Source: Siphonodentalium dalli (lineage: Eukaryota > Mollusca > Scaphopoda > Gadilida > Siphonodentaliidae). Taken from it: a stretch of DNA of 64,000 nt. The notes under the pieces were generated by a model that worked only from the letters and a program-made list of their open reading frames with translations, did not search any database and was not told the origin of the DNA. Positions 1 to 13,075 of the stretch are shown here, in pieces; the first letter of the stretch is position 1, and each line of letters opens with the position of its first letter. Both the position numbers and the translations under genes were made by a program. The DNA is taken from the NCBI GenBank assembly GCA_032622095.1, contig CP136066.1, positions 226,120,961 through 226,184,960 on the forward strand. The letters run 5' to 3'.

Positions 1-466
1 CATTTTTGGACTCAGCTGACCTTTGAATTATGAATAAATTATTCTACTTTAGGTAATTTAATCTATTTCTAGAGTGGGCTGAAAAAGTCGATTAGTATAT
101 CTCATATTTGCATACGTATACCCTAGGTCGCGTCGCTTCCGCGGCTTCGCCGCGGGAGAGCGGGCGCTATTACAAGTGTATGTAGTTCTACAGACAAGTA
201 GTATAGCTACAGCTACATGTACATGTACTATAGCTACATGTACATGTTTATGTAGAGCTCAATTGTAGCTTGAATTGACTATCATAAATACAATATTTTA
301 CCAATTGGCATGGCACGTAAGCATAACAGCGAGCTGTTACAACTAAGGGTGAGGGGTATTATTTTGTAACAACGCCTGAAACCACTGGCACTGCTGATGT
401 CATTTCAAGTTATACATGTACCTGATTTAATTCCCCACACAAATTCACAATTAGCTGAATATTACA
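1..466. other. Intergenic, no gene seen
   Basis: No credible coding region. A GC-rich hairpin lies at 139-155 (7-bp stem, TTC loop), and positions 200-250 hold a cluster of palindromic TACATGTACA-type motifs. The rest is AT-rich unique-looking sequence. Confidence 0.6.
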
Positions 467-468
467 TA

Positions 469-860
469 CCCCGCTGGACAAAACAAGTGTCCATTGGCAC
501 AGCAGTGTATTTGTCGTTCGGCCGCGGTGTCAGAGTTTGTAACTGCAGTTGAGCACCTCGGCCGAACGGCAAGTACACCGCGGCCGAACAGCAAGTACAC
601 TGTGACCGCAAGGCAACTACACCGCGGCCGCGGCCGAACGGCATGTACACTGTGGTTATATTTCTGGTTTGTATCGTCTTTTTTCAGTTTAATCAAACTT
701 TAATGAACGTACACCGCGGCAACTACACCATGTCCGAACGGCAAGTACACCCCGGCCCAACTGTAGTTAGTCGGTGGACCAGTGGTGTATTTGCATTTCA
801 GCCGCGGTGGCAACGCTAACCGCATCGCGGTTAAGTGGACACTTGTTTTGTCCAGCAGGG
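469..860. mobile_element. 392-bp non-autonomous TA-flanked element with 25-bp TIRs
   Basis: The left end (469-493, starting CCCCGCTGGACAAAACAAG) and the reverse complement of the right end (836-860) match at 24 of 25 positions. A TA dinucleotide lies immediately outside each end (467-468 and 861-862), the target duplication expected for Tc1/mariner-type elements. The interior is GC-rich and built from degenerate 22-25 bp units containing CGGCCGAACGGCAAGTACAC in both orientations; short reading frames in it are artefacts of the repeats. No transposase is present, so it would depend on one supplied in trans. The superfamily is inferred only from the TA duplication. Confidence 0.7.
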
Positions 861-862
861 TA

Positions 863-3644
863 CATGTAGACACCAATTTGCTGATGTACAGTCCACTTGT
901 TTTGTTTTGTATTAAATTGTAGTTATATTGCAGAGGCATACATGTATTCTGGTGTCCAAACTATCCTGCTACTCTGACTTTGAAGGACACATGGATCATG
1001 TATGCCATGTTGTTGTGAAATAAAACATGCGATCACCGGATGATCATAATTCATATTTAGAGTTGAATCTGAATCTGATTGGCTACTTTGAATAAATCGC
1101 ACGACTCGATCATAGAAAATCAAAATTATTTGATTCCTTGCGGGGCCGAACGTGCGACAAAATGTCGTACGATTTTCCACGGCACAAGCTAGACTAGCCT
1201 GGGGGCTCCATTAGTGTCATATTACGACTGGCGTTGTTTGTCAGTTCTTTCCTATCGAGATATATATTGGTTCATTAAATATAGATATCAGGCATTCTGT
1301 TGAAATCCGAGCGGTAGTTACCTTGAAATACCTAACGTTTTGCCATAATAGGTGACGAACATCAAGTTCCACTGCATTTAGTGTGTTTATTTAACAAAAA
1401 TCCATTTTTTACCGTGTAATTTTAAAAGTAACACGGCCCAATATTTCTGCGGAAGTTGTATCGGTTAATGCACAACACAAAATCCGGAATCGGAGGCGGA
1501 ACAAAGGCAATGCCAAATAGCGGATAAAAGATAGAGACGATTATGTGTCTTAAGGGTGATTATACCGTAAATGAGCAAACCCATGTCCTGCGTTATTACT
1601 TCATCCTATGAAAAACAATGGCCACCATACATAAAAGTGATGGTAATGATTTTGTAGCTCACGATACAGACATTTAGTAGAGACATTTCGGGTTTAGTAT
1701 GGACGTGTGACAAGATATAGGCCTATGCCACGTGTATATTACAGGATACGTATCCCCGAAACAGCATGTCCCAAATCAAAGGCATTCAACTTCCCTGATT
1801 GTTCCCATTCGCCACCGAACGATTTATCTTTAAACCAATTAATATTCTTGTGCGGAATTTTGCACTGAACGCCATGCAATTCGTATAATTTTTATGAAAT
1901 TAAATATTTAGTTATTGGAAAGCATGTGAAGTCTTCCAAAAGCATGCATGTCCCGTTATATAGAATCATTACCCAAACGCACAATAAAGACGGTTGATAT
2001 TTTCACAAGAAACATAGCTTGTTCATATCTATGGTTGCATCGTGGAGTAAATATCCTTTAATGTCTAGAACAAATAAACCCAGGTTATGTTTCCTTGAAT
2101 AATTTTTCAAAATCAACCTTTGAAACTAGAAATCGCTAGCGTAGGTTTATTCAGCGTCATTACACAAACGCAGACCATTTGAATATTACATGCTGTAGGC
2201 GAACGATTAAAAGTTTTTTTCGAAAGCTCACAGCGGTTGTTTGTTCATAAACTAGTTCATTTTCATAGGTGATGGATATTCAAAATATAAGAGGGCGCTG
2301 AAACGAAACTCGCCATTACCCAAACGCGTCATTACCAAAATACTCCTTCTGTTTGGGTAATGACGCAATGTTAATTTTGAAATATCCAGAGATGCAAAAA
2401 CGATCTAACAAATAAAACATGTTAAGGGATGATCTGGGTGTAGATAAAAAGAACAAATATGACATATAGATTAGGTTTATTGCATTTATATACAATCGGG
2501 GAGGGAGTGAGTGAATGAGTGGTGTGGGGGATGAGTGAATGAGTGGTGGTGGTGGTGGGGGTGATCAACGGAATCTAACGAATTTTCTAAATGGATTGAC
2601 ATTTACATCAAACAATCTCAGTGAGAAGCAGATGACAGTTTGACAGTAAATTATTTCCGTACTTTTCAACAATCGTTCTGCCTGCGGGGCGATTTCCGGA
2701 TCGTGTGTTATAGCGACGGCGTCAAAATACACATTTTGGTCCATCAGAATATCTCACTGACAATTATATCTGATTGAGCGCACCGAGAAACCCCTAAATA
2801 CCAAATTTCAGTTCAATATCTCGATGCATGTAAGAGAAATCCATCGACAATGGTTTCTACTCTAAAATATCATTGCAATTTGGCGAACCCCTTGGGGAAC
2901 AGACTTTGATTGACGTATGTTCACGTTGTCTACATCAGAGTTCCTCGATCGTTTGGCGTCAAACCAAGTGCACGATGGACCAGGGCATGCCCGACTTGAT
3001 ATGAATCGCCTTTTATGCGATCAAAATATGTTTCCAATTATCATATCTGAACACTGTATTCGTTGACCTCTTAGAGAGTTTTAACTCTAAGTCACGCCCT
3101 CAAAGCACATCAATTTCCACCACGTATATTCAAATGGCTTTATTTCATAGACGTCTCAAGGGGCAGAGCTACGCAATACGTCGTTTGGACGGATACATCA
3201 TCGGCTACTCAAATAATATATACTCATAACGATAATTCAACTATTAAAGGGCACATGTCAACAAAGTGGTTCAATTTTGTTTGGTTTCCATTAATCATGA
3301 TATTCGAATTAAACACAAGTTTAGGAGAAAGAGCGAGTTTGATAATGACGTTGCCCTGATTCAACCAAAAAAAACGTCATTGGCACATGCTGTAATGAAC
3401 GACCTTGATTGACCTTGACCTGGCCCTATAATTTTGCCAAATGTCATTTCCGTGGTCACCAATATCTGTGCTACATACTCACATAAAATTCATCGGCATG
3501 TGACAAACTGTTTTCCCCCAGAATTTTCGGGACGAAATTGTTCATTTAATGGAGAATCACCCTTAAATGTTTTGTCTCAAAAACAAAAACGGGGTAACTT
3601 GGTGTTCAAGTTTAAAGTGAATTCGAACACTCCGCTCAGTTATT
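863..3644. other. Intergenic, no gene seen
   Basis: No coding region can be supported. It contains a recurring TCATTACCCAAACGC motif (listed separately) and a GT/GGTGG-rich low-complexity stretch with GAGTGAATGAGTG repeats at about 2500-2565. Small frames at 923-1180 (minus) and 3434-3676 (plus) have no recognisable content. Confidence 0.5.
1966..2363. repeat. Scattered TCATTACCCAAACGC motif, four copies
   Basis: Near-identical 13-15 bp motifs lie at 1966-1980, 2157-2171 and 2313-2327 on the plus strand and at 2351-2363 inverted. The last two form a hairpin with a loop of about 25 nt. Function unknown; it could be a transposon remnant or a binding-site cluster. Confidence 0.5.
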
Positions 3645-5100
3645 CAGGGACCCAGTTTCATGAAGGCCACTTATGACATAGTTGGGACTTAAGATGGTCA
3701 TAAGTTCAAACTTCAGTCGTAAATTAGTTTTACGAACAAGGTCTTAACTAATAAGATGGTTTTAAATTTAAGGCTGGTGTGATGTGTTTTAAGATAACCC
3801 GAAAGTTAAGTCCGACGTTATGATCCGAATTAGGTCCGAAATGTGGATGGGATCTAGTTCATGTAAATATTATTATAAACAAATTTAACTGAATAAAGTC
3901 TTGCGAACACGGATGGGTGTTTCAGAACTGGTAGTAATTAATAACCAACGGGTAAGCTATATGGCAGTGACGTGGCCAGTGGCTGTAAGATTGACGAGGT
4001 GTCCACTATACTAACTGCTAGTGTAAACTGCCAAGACCTGCCTATATATACATTTCTAATTGCTGTAATTGCTGTAACAAAAAAATATATTTCCACAGAG
4101 TTGGACATCATTTGCGATTAAAATCACACAATCGTACTGTAGACAATAATCATGTTGAGACAATTAGTCCTAACATTTTCACATCGAGGATAAAGTGAAT
4201 GAATATATGTGTGTGTGGGGGTGGGGGGTGTGTCTGTGAGGGTGTATGTATATATGTATTACATTTTGGAAATAATAGCGTATATATATATGTACCCCGT
4301 ATATATATCGACAGGATAATAATACATAATAAGTATTATTTTATTATTATGATGTATATTATCATAATCCACCCACGTGATTCTCAGATCATATATATTT
4401 ATTACATCTGCATCACATGTTTATTAACTGTGAAATAAAACAAATATATATAGCATGTATACAGTATACGGACCACGGACACACATGTATCCACGAAAGA
4501 ACATATATCAGTATGAGTCGACAATCTACATGTATTCACGTGTTGTCAATTATAAACGCTCTTTATTAAAAATCGTCGCTTTGGTTGTATTAAAAAATTT
4601 CTGCATAATTGTCGTTCAACATAGCTCTGTACGTACTTTCGAAGTTCATACGCGGTTCGCTATTTATAACAGCCGTTTAGCATATTTGTTAACAGAACCA
4701 GAACAAATGACATTAGCATTATTTGTATATGGATTCTACAATTATGTCTCAGATTGGAAATAAGTCTATTTGGAGCACGATATGGAGTACTATCCACATT
4801 ACAGCAATATCAATAAAGAGCGGTCATCGCCCTTGCATTATAACATCATAATTATTCTTAGACATCCCTAGTGTCTATCAGCAGATACTGTAACATACAC
4901 AGAACCAATTTATATTGTCTGCGCATAGCTGCAATAAACTGCCAAGAGCTTGTCTAAAAGTGCGGGAACTTAAATTAAGATTGTTTTTATGAAACGCCTT
5001 CGTGAAACAGAAAAGTAACATCATAAGATCCACCTTACACCTTAGATTAAGTCCATTTTAAGATCATCTTAAGATCTTCCTTCATGTAACTGGGTCCTGG
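3645..5100. mobile_element. 1.46-kb inverted-repeat transposon relic (CAGGGACCCAG ends)
   Basis: The left end begins CAGGGACCCAGTTTCATGAA; the reverse complement of the right end begins CCAGGACCCAGTTACATGAA. The first 28 or so bases match with few differences, and both subterminal regions are rich in the AAGAT/TTAAG motif. The interior is AT-rich with GT repeats at 4205-4260 and no transposase. No convincing target duplication is visible, so the exact edge may be off by a few bases. CAGG-type ends are common among hAT MITEs, but that assignment is tentative. Confidence 0.55.
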
Positions 5101-5290
5101 ACTATTTTAATATATCCAAAACAAGAGAACACACATTCGTTTTTGTGTTAAATGTGAAAATTATTACAAGTGTCATGCTAAATGAAAATCATTGTTATAA
5201 TCACGCAGTCGCTGATTGGTCGAAAATATCGACTAATAATTATTTGATCAAAATACTGACTCAGAGAGCCCTAGATTAGCTCTCAATGCA

Positions 5291-5485
5291 ATGGATTATC
5301 AAAAATGTTCCAGTGGAGACCACCCACATCAGCAGGGGGGGGGGCACATGCACCCTCCGGTACCTCCCCCGCTCGGGCCGTCGGATATGCCTCCGGTGTA
5401 TCATTGGTCGAAAACAGCTTTCCCCAAAACGCCCTTGGATCCTTCACTGGAAGTGTGTGAGAGGCAAGTTTTACAACTGATTTAA
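5291..5485 (+). CDS. Possible short ORF or exon, His/Pro/Gly-rich, unrecognised
   Basis: A 64-codon frame starts at an ATG and ends TTACAACTGATTTAA. Its first half is rich in His, Gly and Pro around a run of ten G; the second half (ending in a CERQVLQLI-like tail) is more normal in composition. No domain is recognised. There is no clear splice site, promoter or paralogue in the window, so this could be chance. It is the only frame in the first 7 kb that looks even mildly protein-like. Confidence 0.15.
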   Translation: MDYQKCSSGDHPHQQGGGHMHPPVPPPLGPSDMPPVYHWSKTAFPKTPLDPSLEVCERQVLQLI

Positions 5486-7964
5486 CTTTGCAAAGTCAGC
5501 AACCACCTGTGATAAAATACTAAGCTATATTTAGGGTGCGTTCTTACGCTGGCGAGTTTGCACTGCTTTTTAAATGTTTTTTTTAACTAGTGTACTAGTA
5601 TTAAGCTTGGGGAATAATAGTTCAACGTTACTCAGCTAAAAGGTAGGGTTTTAAATTATATTCGCATATACCTGGCTGGACAATTTGTGGATTGGAACAG
5701 TATATTACTAATTTCCTATTATTAAATACATGTCTCTATTTTTATTTATTTTATGACAACAAATGTCTGTTTATTTTAAATTTGAATATTAAAAACACAT
5801 TTCAAATTCATATTTTATATATAATTATTGTGAAATTCCACAATAAAGTGCAGAAACATTCTTATTAATTAATGGGAAATGTTCATATAATTTAGTTCAA
5901 TAAGTATCCTATGTCCTTAACGAACTAATAGTCAATGGATATTTAGTACAAAAACGGTTAAAATCCCAACGGAGTTGCCACATATAGCAGTAATTTGCAA
6001 ATGACTCGTGTATAGTTATGTTGATGATTCATGTGTATTATATTCTAGTAGGGACGTATATACAGGTCATCGAAGACATCGTTCGCAAATATTTGATTCG
6101 AGTGGACGAATCCACCCATTAAAGCTCAGTGATCAGTTATCGATTTTTGAAATCTATTATTTTTCACCACCGGTACTTTTAGTGGCCTGGCAAAAAAATC
6201 GACGATAAGACGGTTTAGGACCAAATTGCGGATAAAGATGGCTAAATCTAAAATCAAGATACGGTCAAATGTCGTCATTATACGGTCGTATTTCGTTGAA
6301 CACAGCGTTGGTAAATAACACGTTTTGGGAAATTATTTATCATAATTTACAGTGGTTAGCAATAGTTTGTTGTAATTAATCGGTTCTGATAATTCAAGCG
6401 TATATTGAAGAAATGTTGTTGTTGTTGTTGTTGCATAGAAATAGTTCTATCAGATTGAGTACCTTTAAATGATTGGATGCTGTGTAACTCTTTCTTTGCA
6501 TCCAGGTAAAACTGAAGTAAAATTTATTTGGATCACGGAATAAAATTAAGTTGGTTTCCGTTGAGAACAAACTTTCACTTCACTACTTCGAAACTTGTTC
6601 ACAAACTTCACTATAAAGGCCAACCCCCATTCTTGGCATCAAATTGTATACATAGTAACACATCAACTTACACACGAAACCCGCTACAGTCGGATTTAGC
6701 CATGACTTCGTAGATAAACTTGGCAATTGATTATTTAGACAATGAATTACAGTCGACTGAAGACTTCAACCAGTTTAAAGAGCGTATACACGTCATATTG
6801 GAATTATATAGCCGACTGAGAGATAAAGTGAATGATATTTTCATGGGGATATAAAGTTAATTTATCATCTTATTTAATTGCGCTGTTTGGATTTCATATG
6901 CATCCAGGAAGTAGCTTATGAAGGTTTTATCTCTTATATATAAATAATTGTATTGCATTCATCTATGGAAGGTCTTTGGATTCTGTGTTGGGGTAATTCA
7001 GTTCGACACCGTTTGATGGGTTTGGCCCTCTGCTTATAACATCGTGTAGAGGACTACAAAGAAGAATCAACACGTGACAAGGAATGAGCCCGGTTGATAA
7101 GTTATGGCGAGGTTTTGTCGTTTTCCGGAATGTTGAATAATTATTCTTCCGTTTCGGTCGATTTCACATTTGCATTACTCTTTACGCTTTGACTGCGCAT
7201 GCCTGAACCAGTTGTCATGGGTTCCTCCGCCCAAAAGATGGCGAACGCATCCTCTCGGAATGTGTAGGTTTTAATCCAGTTATTTCTTCCAAGATACAAA
7301 CAGAAAAACACACGGTTTGTTTGAACATTCTTTGAGATTACATGCCACTGATTATAATTATATGCGGCGTTAGCGTATTTATAGATGCATATGCCTATAA
7401 ATGGCTATATGATCTTGGTAAATCCTGGTCTAACCTAGCGCGATGTCTCACACGCTCTTGGATTTTCATACTGTCAAAGTAATTAGACAGTATGTATTCA
7501 GACTAAAGCTAGACCTACAATTTGACCCGTAACCTGTGCCCAATATTTGTCTTACGATACATATCGCATCATGTGTGGCGCGCTTTATCATGTTTAACTC
7601 GAAGTGCATCACCATTTAGTTGAAGATGATGTGCCCTTTGGCATTGCAATTGTAGCAAATGTTGTCAATCATTGAATCAATTTACCAGAATGTGTTCTCA
7701 AGTTTCAACACAAACTACCAATAAACTGTCCTTGTTGTGGTGTACCAATGCAGACCAGTGTGTTGTGTGATACTTTCCCAACTCCATTATCACGCTGAAA
7801 TCCATTTTTATACCATCTTCGTGTGGCAGTTTTCTACTAGTGTCAGTGGAAAAGTTAACAATATCGATTCAATCGTGAATCGGTTTCAGTTTGGTCTACA
7901 CAACATCTGGTTTCGATAACTGGCACCCTTTACAAGACTTTGTAAGTTTGTTTATAAATTAACC
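5486..7964. other. Intergenic, no gene seen
   Basis: AT-rich sequence without supported coding regions. A (TTG)n microsatellite lies at 6414-6433. Nothing else stands out. Confidence 0.5.
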
Positions 7965-8504
7965 CTTTAATTGGAGACACACTAATAGTTGTAGTCCGAG
8001 TCCGAGCCCGAGCCCAGTAAAATGTGTAGTTGGGATTTTCAATTTCGTTTATTGTCGTTAATATAATTCCAATATTGATGAATTTTGGTTTGTGGAAAGT
8101 TATGCCAACTACAAATAAAAAAAACTAAAAAGATAATTTATAAGTCTTATATTTCAACTTTTATCGACATTTTTCGTTCTCCAGCACACAAAAAGTTGTA
8201 GTTGGAATCAGCCGAGCCAGCCGCGGAGTCGCTAATTAGCTGTTAATTGCTATTGTTAGACGGCTAATTGGATTAAGTCAGTGGTGGGTCACATGACGAT
8301 CAAAGGGCAAGTAGTGGGAATAAAAACAAAATAAAACGTGATATTAGTACATTATTAATATATTATTTACATAATGACACTATAATAATCCAACTGATGT
8401 CTACCTCGTTTTCCGATATGTTTACCAATGAGGTACACGTTCAGCGTGCGTCACTAATGGTGACTGGCCTCAAGGTGAGTTAGGCATCAGTAGAATTATA
8501 GTAT

Positions 8505-8665
8505 ACTAGCAGGGTTACCCGGCGTTGCTCAGGTTAAAGTGATTTGAAACCCTCTGTGGATATTTGGTGAATACTCTTTCTCTCAACGTGTTACACATGT
8601 TCTGTATAAGTTTCGTCGCAATTGGCGACTAAACCAATTTTTATCAAATTTAGTACCCACCCACC
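8505..8665. mobile_element. Retroposon relic B, left part
   Basis: Begins ACTAGCAGGGTTACCCGGCG, a sequence type I recall as typical of dispersed non-LTR or Penelope-like retroposons in invertebrates. It then runs through a GTATAAGTTTCGTCGCAATTGGCGAC block that recurs, diverged, at 56.7-57.3 kb. It is cut at 8665 by the hAT insertion and resumes at 13076. Confidence 0.55.
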
Positions 8666-9694
8666 TAGGGCCCGACGAATCGGCAATTTCAACATCGAAT
8701 CGAATCTCGAATCAAATCATGATAATGATTCGAAATCGAATCGAATCTCTGATCGATTATTTTTAGTAGATTCTTTAGTAGATTGGCGGTACCGATCAGT
8801 TGGGGTACGAGCAAAAATGGGGGTAAATGTCAGATGATTTATAACGTCAGTGAGATAACTCAGGTTACGAAGGAGTTTCATTAAACTTAATTCCAATGAC
8901 ATAATATTAACAATATTTAATCACAGTTTAAAACAGTTTAATATATGATAATGGCACGACACAACTTCATATTTTGTGCCACTACTGTCTGTCTACTATG
9001 CGTGAAGTTCGTGAAAAGTCAGCAGATTGGAACTTTGGAGTCAATGGAGTCTGATTCGAGTCATTGCAAACGGAAACTCTTCTGCGCATGTACGCTTCAC
9101 CCTGTCGCGCACAGCAGGCACACGCGATATCAGAATTGCGCATCGTGTCTTGGGAATGGCGCATACGCAAACGGCATTACAGATAACTATATATAGTTTC
9201 CCAACTTGGGCCTGTTCGTCGGAATGCTAAATGGTCAACAATATTCCATTATGATGTTTAAAGATGTTGGTCGAATTTGGAGACGATATAATGTTTACTT
9301 AATATATTTATATCGTTTTAATTTTGAATGATATATAATACAAATATGATATTATTTGATTGAGCTGAGTAATATAGTATAGGCTTTTCTGGTAAGAATG
9401 TCAGATAACGAGATACAAATATTTCCCACCAGACATTCACTCGCTTCGGCAGTTGGGGCCGGGCTATATCGCGACATTGCTGGTTTTATTTGGTGGAGGA
9501 AACCGTGTGCGTTACGATTATGGTACAATCGCAATGAACACGCGAACCATCACAGACCTATACATGCAAGTTGCACGAGTCGCACAGACGTTCCACGAGT
9601 AACAAGCGCTGGGACTGGGAGGCCAATATATATATGAGCAGTGAGCTTTTGGGCAACTTACCCTATACACATTGGACCACGAGGTTCCAGTTGC

Positions 9695-10416
9695 CCGGTG
9701 GGGAATCACGTGGTTTCGAGTTGATGTGTACCACGCATTCAAAATGGCGGAGGCGTCAGAACACACAACGAGAAACGAAGAAAAGGGTAATATACTAGGA
9801 GGATATGACATAGTACATAGTATTTTGGCAGCTACGAGCGTATGCTACACTATTTTTTAAACAAGCTGATACCTCTTGTGTGTCCAAACTCACATTTGTT
9901 TGCTCTAACATTCTGACCAAAAGTCGTCAGTCGGAGGATTTTCCGCGATGTGTTTACTGGTGTATTCCACGCACATTTTCTAGTTCATCCATTATCTCTG
10001 CTTGGACCAAAATATTGTTTCTAATTTTATGTTTACTAAAATAAATCAATGTAGTAGGCAAATTATTGGACCCTGCTTTAAAAAGAAATGTATTTTCCTT
10101 GTGAATCGTAGCTTTTTCATTAGTGATGAGTGTACACGCACCACAATTAAGTGATGAGTTACCACGAACTTGTTCAGATTCGATTGAATAAATAGAGGAC
10201 ACCAACTGAGTCAACCGGCTTACAGCGAAATTTACAAAAGGAGTTCAGTAAATTTGGTCTGAACCGTCCATATAGGAAAGGCGCAGGCCTCATTTACCTG
10301 GAATTTCGCTATAAACTGAGTCGACTTGAAGAGTATATATATATTGCTGTATTGGCCAAGTAAACCGCAGAACCACGGTACTGTTCAATTGGGGTAATAA
10401 ATTAAACTGTGTACCC
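9695..10416 (+). repeat. Internal inverted repeat of hAT C, left arm
   Basis: This 722-bp segment is repeated in inverted orientation at 12146-12862. Matches run from GGGGAATCACGTGGTTTCGA near 9706 to the GGGGTAATAAATTAAACTGT block ending near 10416. A frame beginning in this arm (minus strand, 9954-10214) and one in the other arm (plus, 12343-12525) encode similar peptides sharing NSSLNCG and CTLITNEKATIHKE, which confirms the homology. A partial direct copy of 9745-9910 lies at 10545-10710. Confidence 0.75.
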
Positions 10417-11351
10417 AGATGTAAACATGTGGTTAAATTACATATAATTGTGCTACTTGTGTCAATAATGGTCGTTGGTCACCATTTTGCAATGAGTGCA
10501 TTGACCGTATATGAAATGTTGGACAAATTAATAACACGAAATAACGGCGGAGGCGACAGAAAACACAACGCGAAACGAGCAAAAATGCTATCAAATACGA
10601 TATGACATACTACAGAGCATTTTGGCAGCTACGAGCATATGCTACAATAGTTTTCAAACAAGCAGATCAGATACCTCGTGTGTGTCAAAACGCACAATTG
10701 TTTAACGCATTGAAAGGTACTCAATCCGACCAAGGGGTCCCCATATCATCAAGATACAACAATAACAACATTTCTTCAAAATACGCTTAATTAATCGATT
10801 AATGGCAACAAAATAATACTAGCCATTGTCAATTATGTTATCAAATTTCCTAAAACGTGTAATATATAGAACACAATGGCAGCAGTCCAAATATTTCGCC
10901 GCATTGGCACCGATAGGGCGTTATTCTGTCTTTTAATGTCATACTTTTTGGACTATGGTCCTATCAATCACACCTCGTCGAAACGGCATTCCCAAGATAG
11001 CTAAAATCATAGGGGCTGCTTTAAAGTGTCCTCGGGCTTATTTGTGGTCAGATCCGTTTATTCACAATACACAGCATGTATAAGCGTCTACACGTTTCTA
11101 AATTTGAGGATTATTGGCCATGTGGTGTCGTGGACTTCTTTATGGAGGTAGGCCTAACTGCCAGCGAGGTAAGTATCATACCGTTCGGGTTTCACTAAAT
11201 GCATGACACATAGCCCATGCACTATCATAATTATACCTCAACAAACCAGTTAACATTTCTCTGATAGATACATAGTCCGTGTAATAATAATATCTTAATT
11301 ATTAGCCCGTTTTCAATTTACCTCTAAGCTGCATATTCGCATAATTAGTGT

Positions 11352-11606
11352 TTGAGTTACTCTTATTTTCACATTTTTTGGCAACTTGTCCCCAAGATAA
11401 TCCCTTTTATATATAGGAGCTTTTCGTACTGCGCCAAGCGCGGAACTGTCTACACTTTGGTCGAGGAAGCCATAGATTCAGAAGACGCGGGGTCGGGTAA
11501 TGATTATTGCAGGATATGCCTCCAACAACACGGATTACTTCCTGCAGATTTAGTACCCAGTATATGCACTTCGTGTAAAACAAACTATGATGGTGTGACC
11601 AATTAA
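11352..11606 (+). CDS. Possible exon with paired Cys motif inside hAT C
   Basis: An 84-codon frame whose last ~40 residues are acidic and then contain CRIC, a 17-residue spacer and CTSC, followed by a stop. A C-x2-C...C-x2-C arrangement is typical of small zinc-binding domains such as ZAD-like or treble-clef fingers, some of which occur in transposon proteins. A possible acceptor (TTTTATATATAG) lies just upstream at about 11403-11417. The domain assignment is weak, and the N-terminal part of the frame looks non-coding. It may be a remnant of the protein once carried by the transposon. Confidence 0.25.
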   Translation: MSYSYFHIFWQLVPKIIPFIYRSFSYCAKRGTVYTLVEEAIDSEDAGSGNDYCRICLQQHGLLPADLVPSICTSCKTNYDGVTN

Positions 11607-12145
11607 CAAAAACAATAAAACAATATTACAAGATTCTCTTTTTATTAAATATAAAAACAACCAGAAACTTTAAATCCTCTTTCCTGTAGCCACGTGTATT
11701 GGCACCGATGACTGACTTCGAACCAAACTACTTGCCACAACACAACTGACTTGTTCTCAGACATTTCATCTGAAAAATAAAATTACAAATCCTGCGTAAG
11801 AATATTTTGGTGACATTATTTCGTTTTAGTTTATGGTACACTACAGGAAAACATATCAAAGATACATTAGTTGACTACATTCTTTAGATTTATAGCAGTT
11901 CAAACAATTTAAAACTGAAAGCAACAGTTTAAAATCAAACGAATTTCAAGCAAAGATATTTAAATCTCGTTTAATTTGAGATTAGATGAACCTGGGTAGC
12001 TTATTACGATTTTTCACAGCCTGTGTACCTTTATCACAATTTTCAGAACCTGGGTACCGTTATCACCAAAAAAAAGAGAGAGTTACTAGTATATATCACC
12101 AGTAGCATATATATATAACTTTTTAAAGCACATGATTTACATATA

Positions 12146-12862
12146 GGGTACACAATTTAATGTATTACCCCAAATGAACACTGCCGTACTTTGGCGGTTT
12201 GCTTGGGCCATACAGCAATATATAATCTTCAAGTCGACTCAGTTTAGAGCGAAATTCCAGTAAATTAGACCTTCACCTTGCCTATATGAACGGTTCAGAC
12301 CCAATTTGCTGATCTTCTTTTGTAAATTTCACTGTAAGCCCTTTGACTCGTTTTGTATCCTCTATTTATTCAATCTATTCTGAACAAGTTCATGGTAACT
12401 CATCACTGAATTGTGGTGTGTGTACACTCATCACTAATGAAAAAGCTACGATTCACAAGGAAAAATACATTTTTTTAAAAACAGGGTTCAATATATTGAC
12501 GACTAAATGTGCTTTCTTTCAATAAACATAATTTAGTAACAATATTTTTGGTCCAAGCAGATTAAAAGCATGAAAATAGAAAATGTTCGTGGAATAAAGC
12601 ATTAAACACGTCGTGGAAAATCCTCCGACTGACGACTTTTGGTCAGAATTTTAGAGCAAACACATGTGAATTTGGACACACATGAGGTATCAGCTTGTTT
12701 GAAAAATAATGTAGAATATGCTCGTCGCTGCCAAAATACTTTGAAATACGTCATATCCTACTTTATTACCTTTTTCTTCGTTTCTCGATGTGTTTTCTGT
12801 CGCCTCTGCCATTTTAAATGCGTGGTACTCATCAACTCGAAACGACGTGATTCCCCGTGAGA
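12146..12862 (-). repeat. Internal inverted repeat of hAT C, right arm
   Basis: Reverse-oriented copy of 9695-10416, with substitutions and small indels. The ~1.7-kb spacer between the arms (10417-12145) holds the third partial copy and the zinc-motif frame at 11352-11606. Confidence 0.75.
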
Positions 12863-13075
12863 TGGTCGCGGAAACACACTCGGGTTAAGTATTAGGGATA
12901 TAATGAACAAATTTGTATAGATAATGTAGTCTATATCCGGTGATAAAAGACATGTTTATAACGATTCGAAATATCCTGAATCACCCGACCGCTTTCGAAT
13001 CGAATCGAATCGAAACGTAAGATTCGAAATCGAATCGAATCGAATCTCCAAGCTTCGTCGGGCCCTACACCCACC

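Larger units (their letters stand above)
8666..13067. mobile_element. 4.4-kb hAT-like transposon C inserted in B
   Basis: The ends are perfect short inverted repeats: TAGGGCCCGACGA on the left and TCGTCGGGCCCTA on the right. Next to each end is a stack of GAATCGAATCG motifs, a pattern common in hAT elements. The 8-bp sequence CACCCACC is duplicated exactly at 8658-8665 and 13068-13075, the target-site size of hAT transposases. Removing the element rejoins the two halves of retroposon B. No hAT transposase, DDE motif or dimerisation domain was recognised, so it looks non-autonomous. The interior holds a ~720-bp internal inverted repeat and a third direct copy of part of it. A deletion derivative of its right half lies at 34067-34336. 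Confidence 0.85.
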
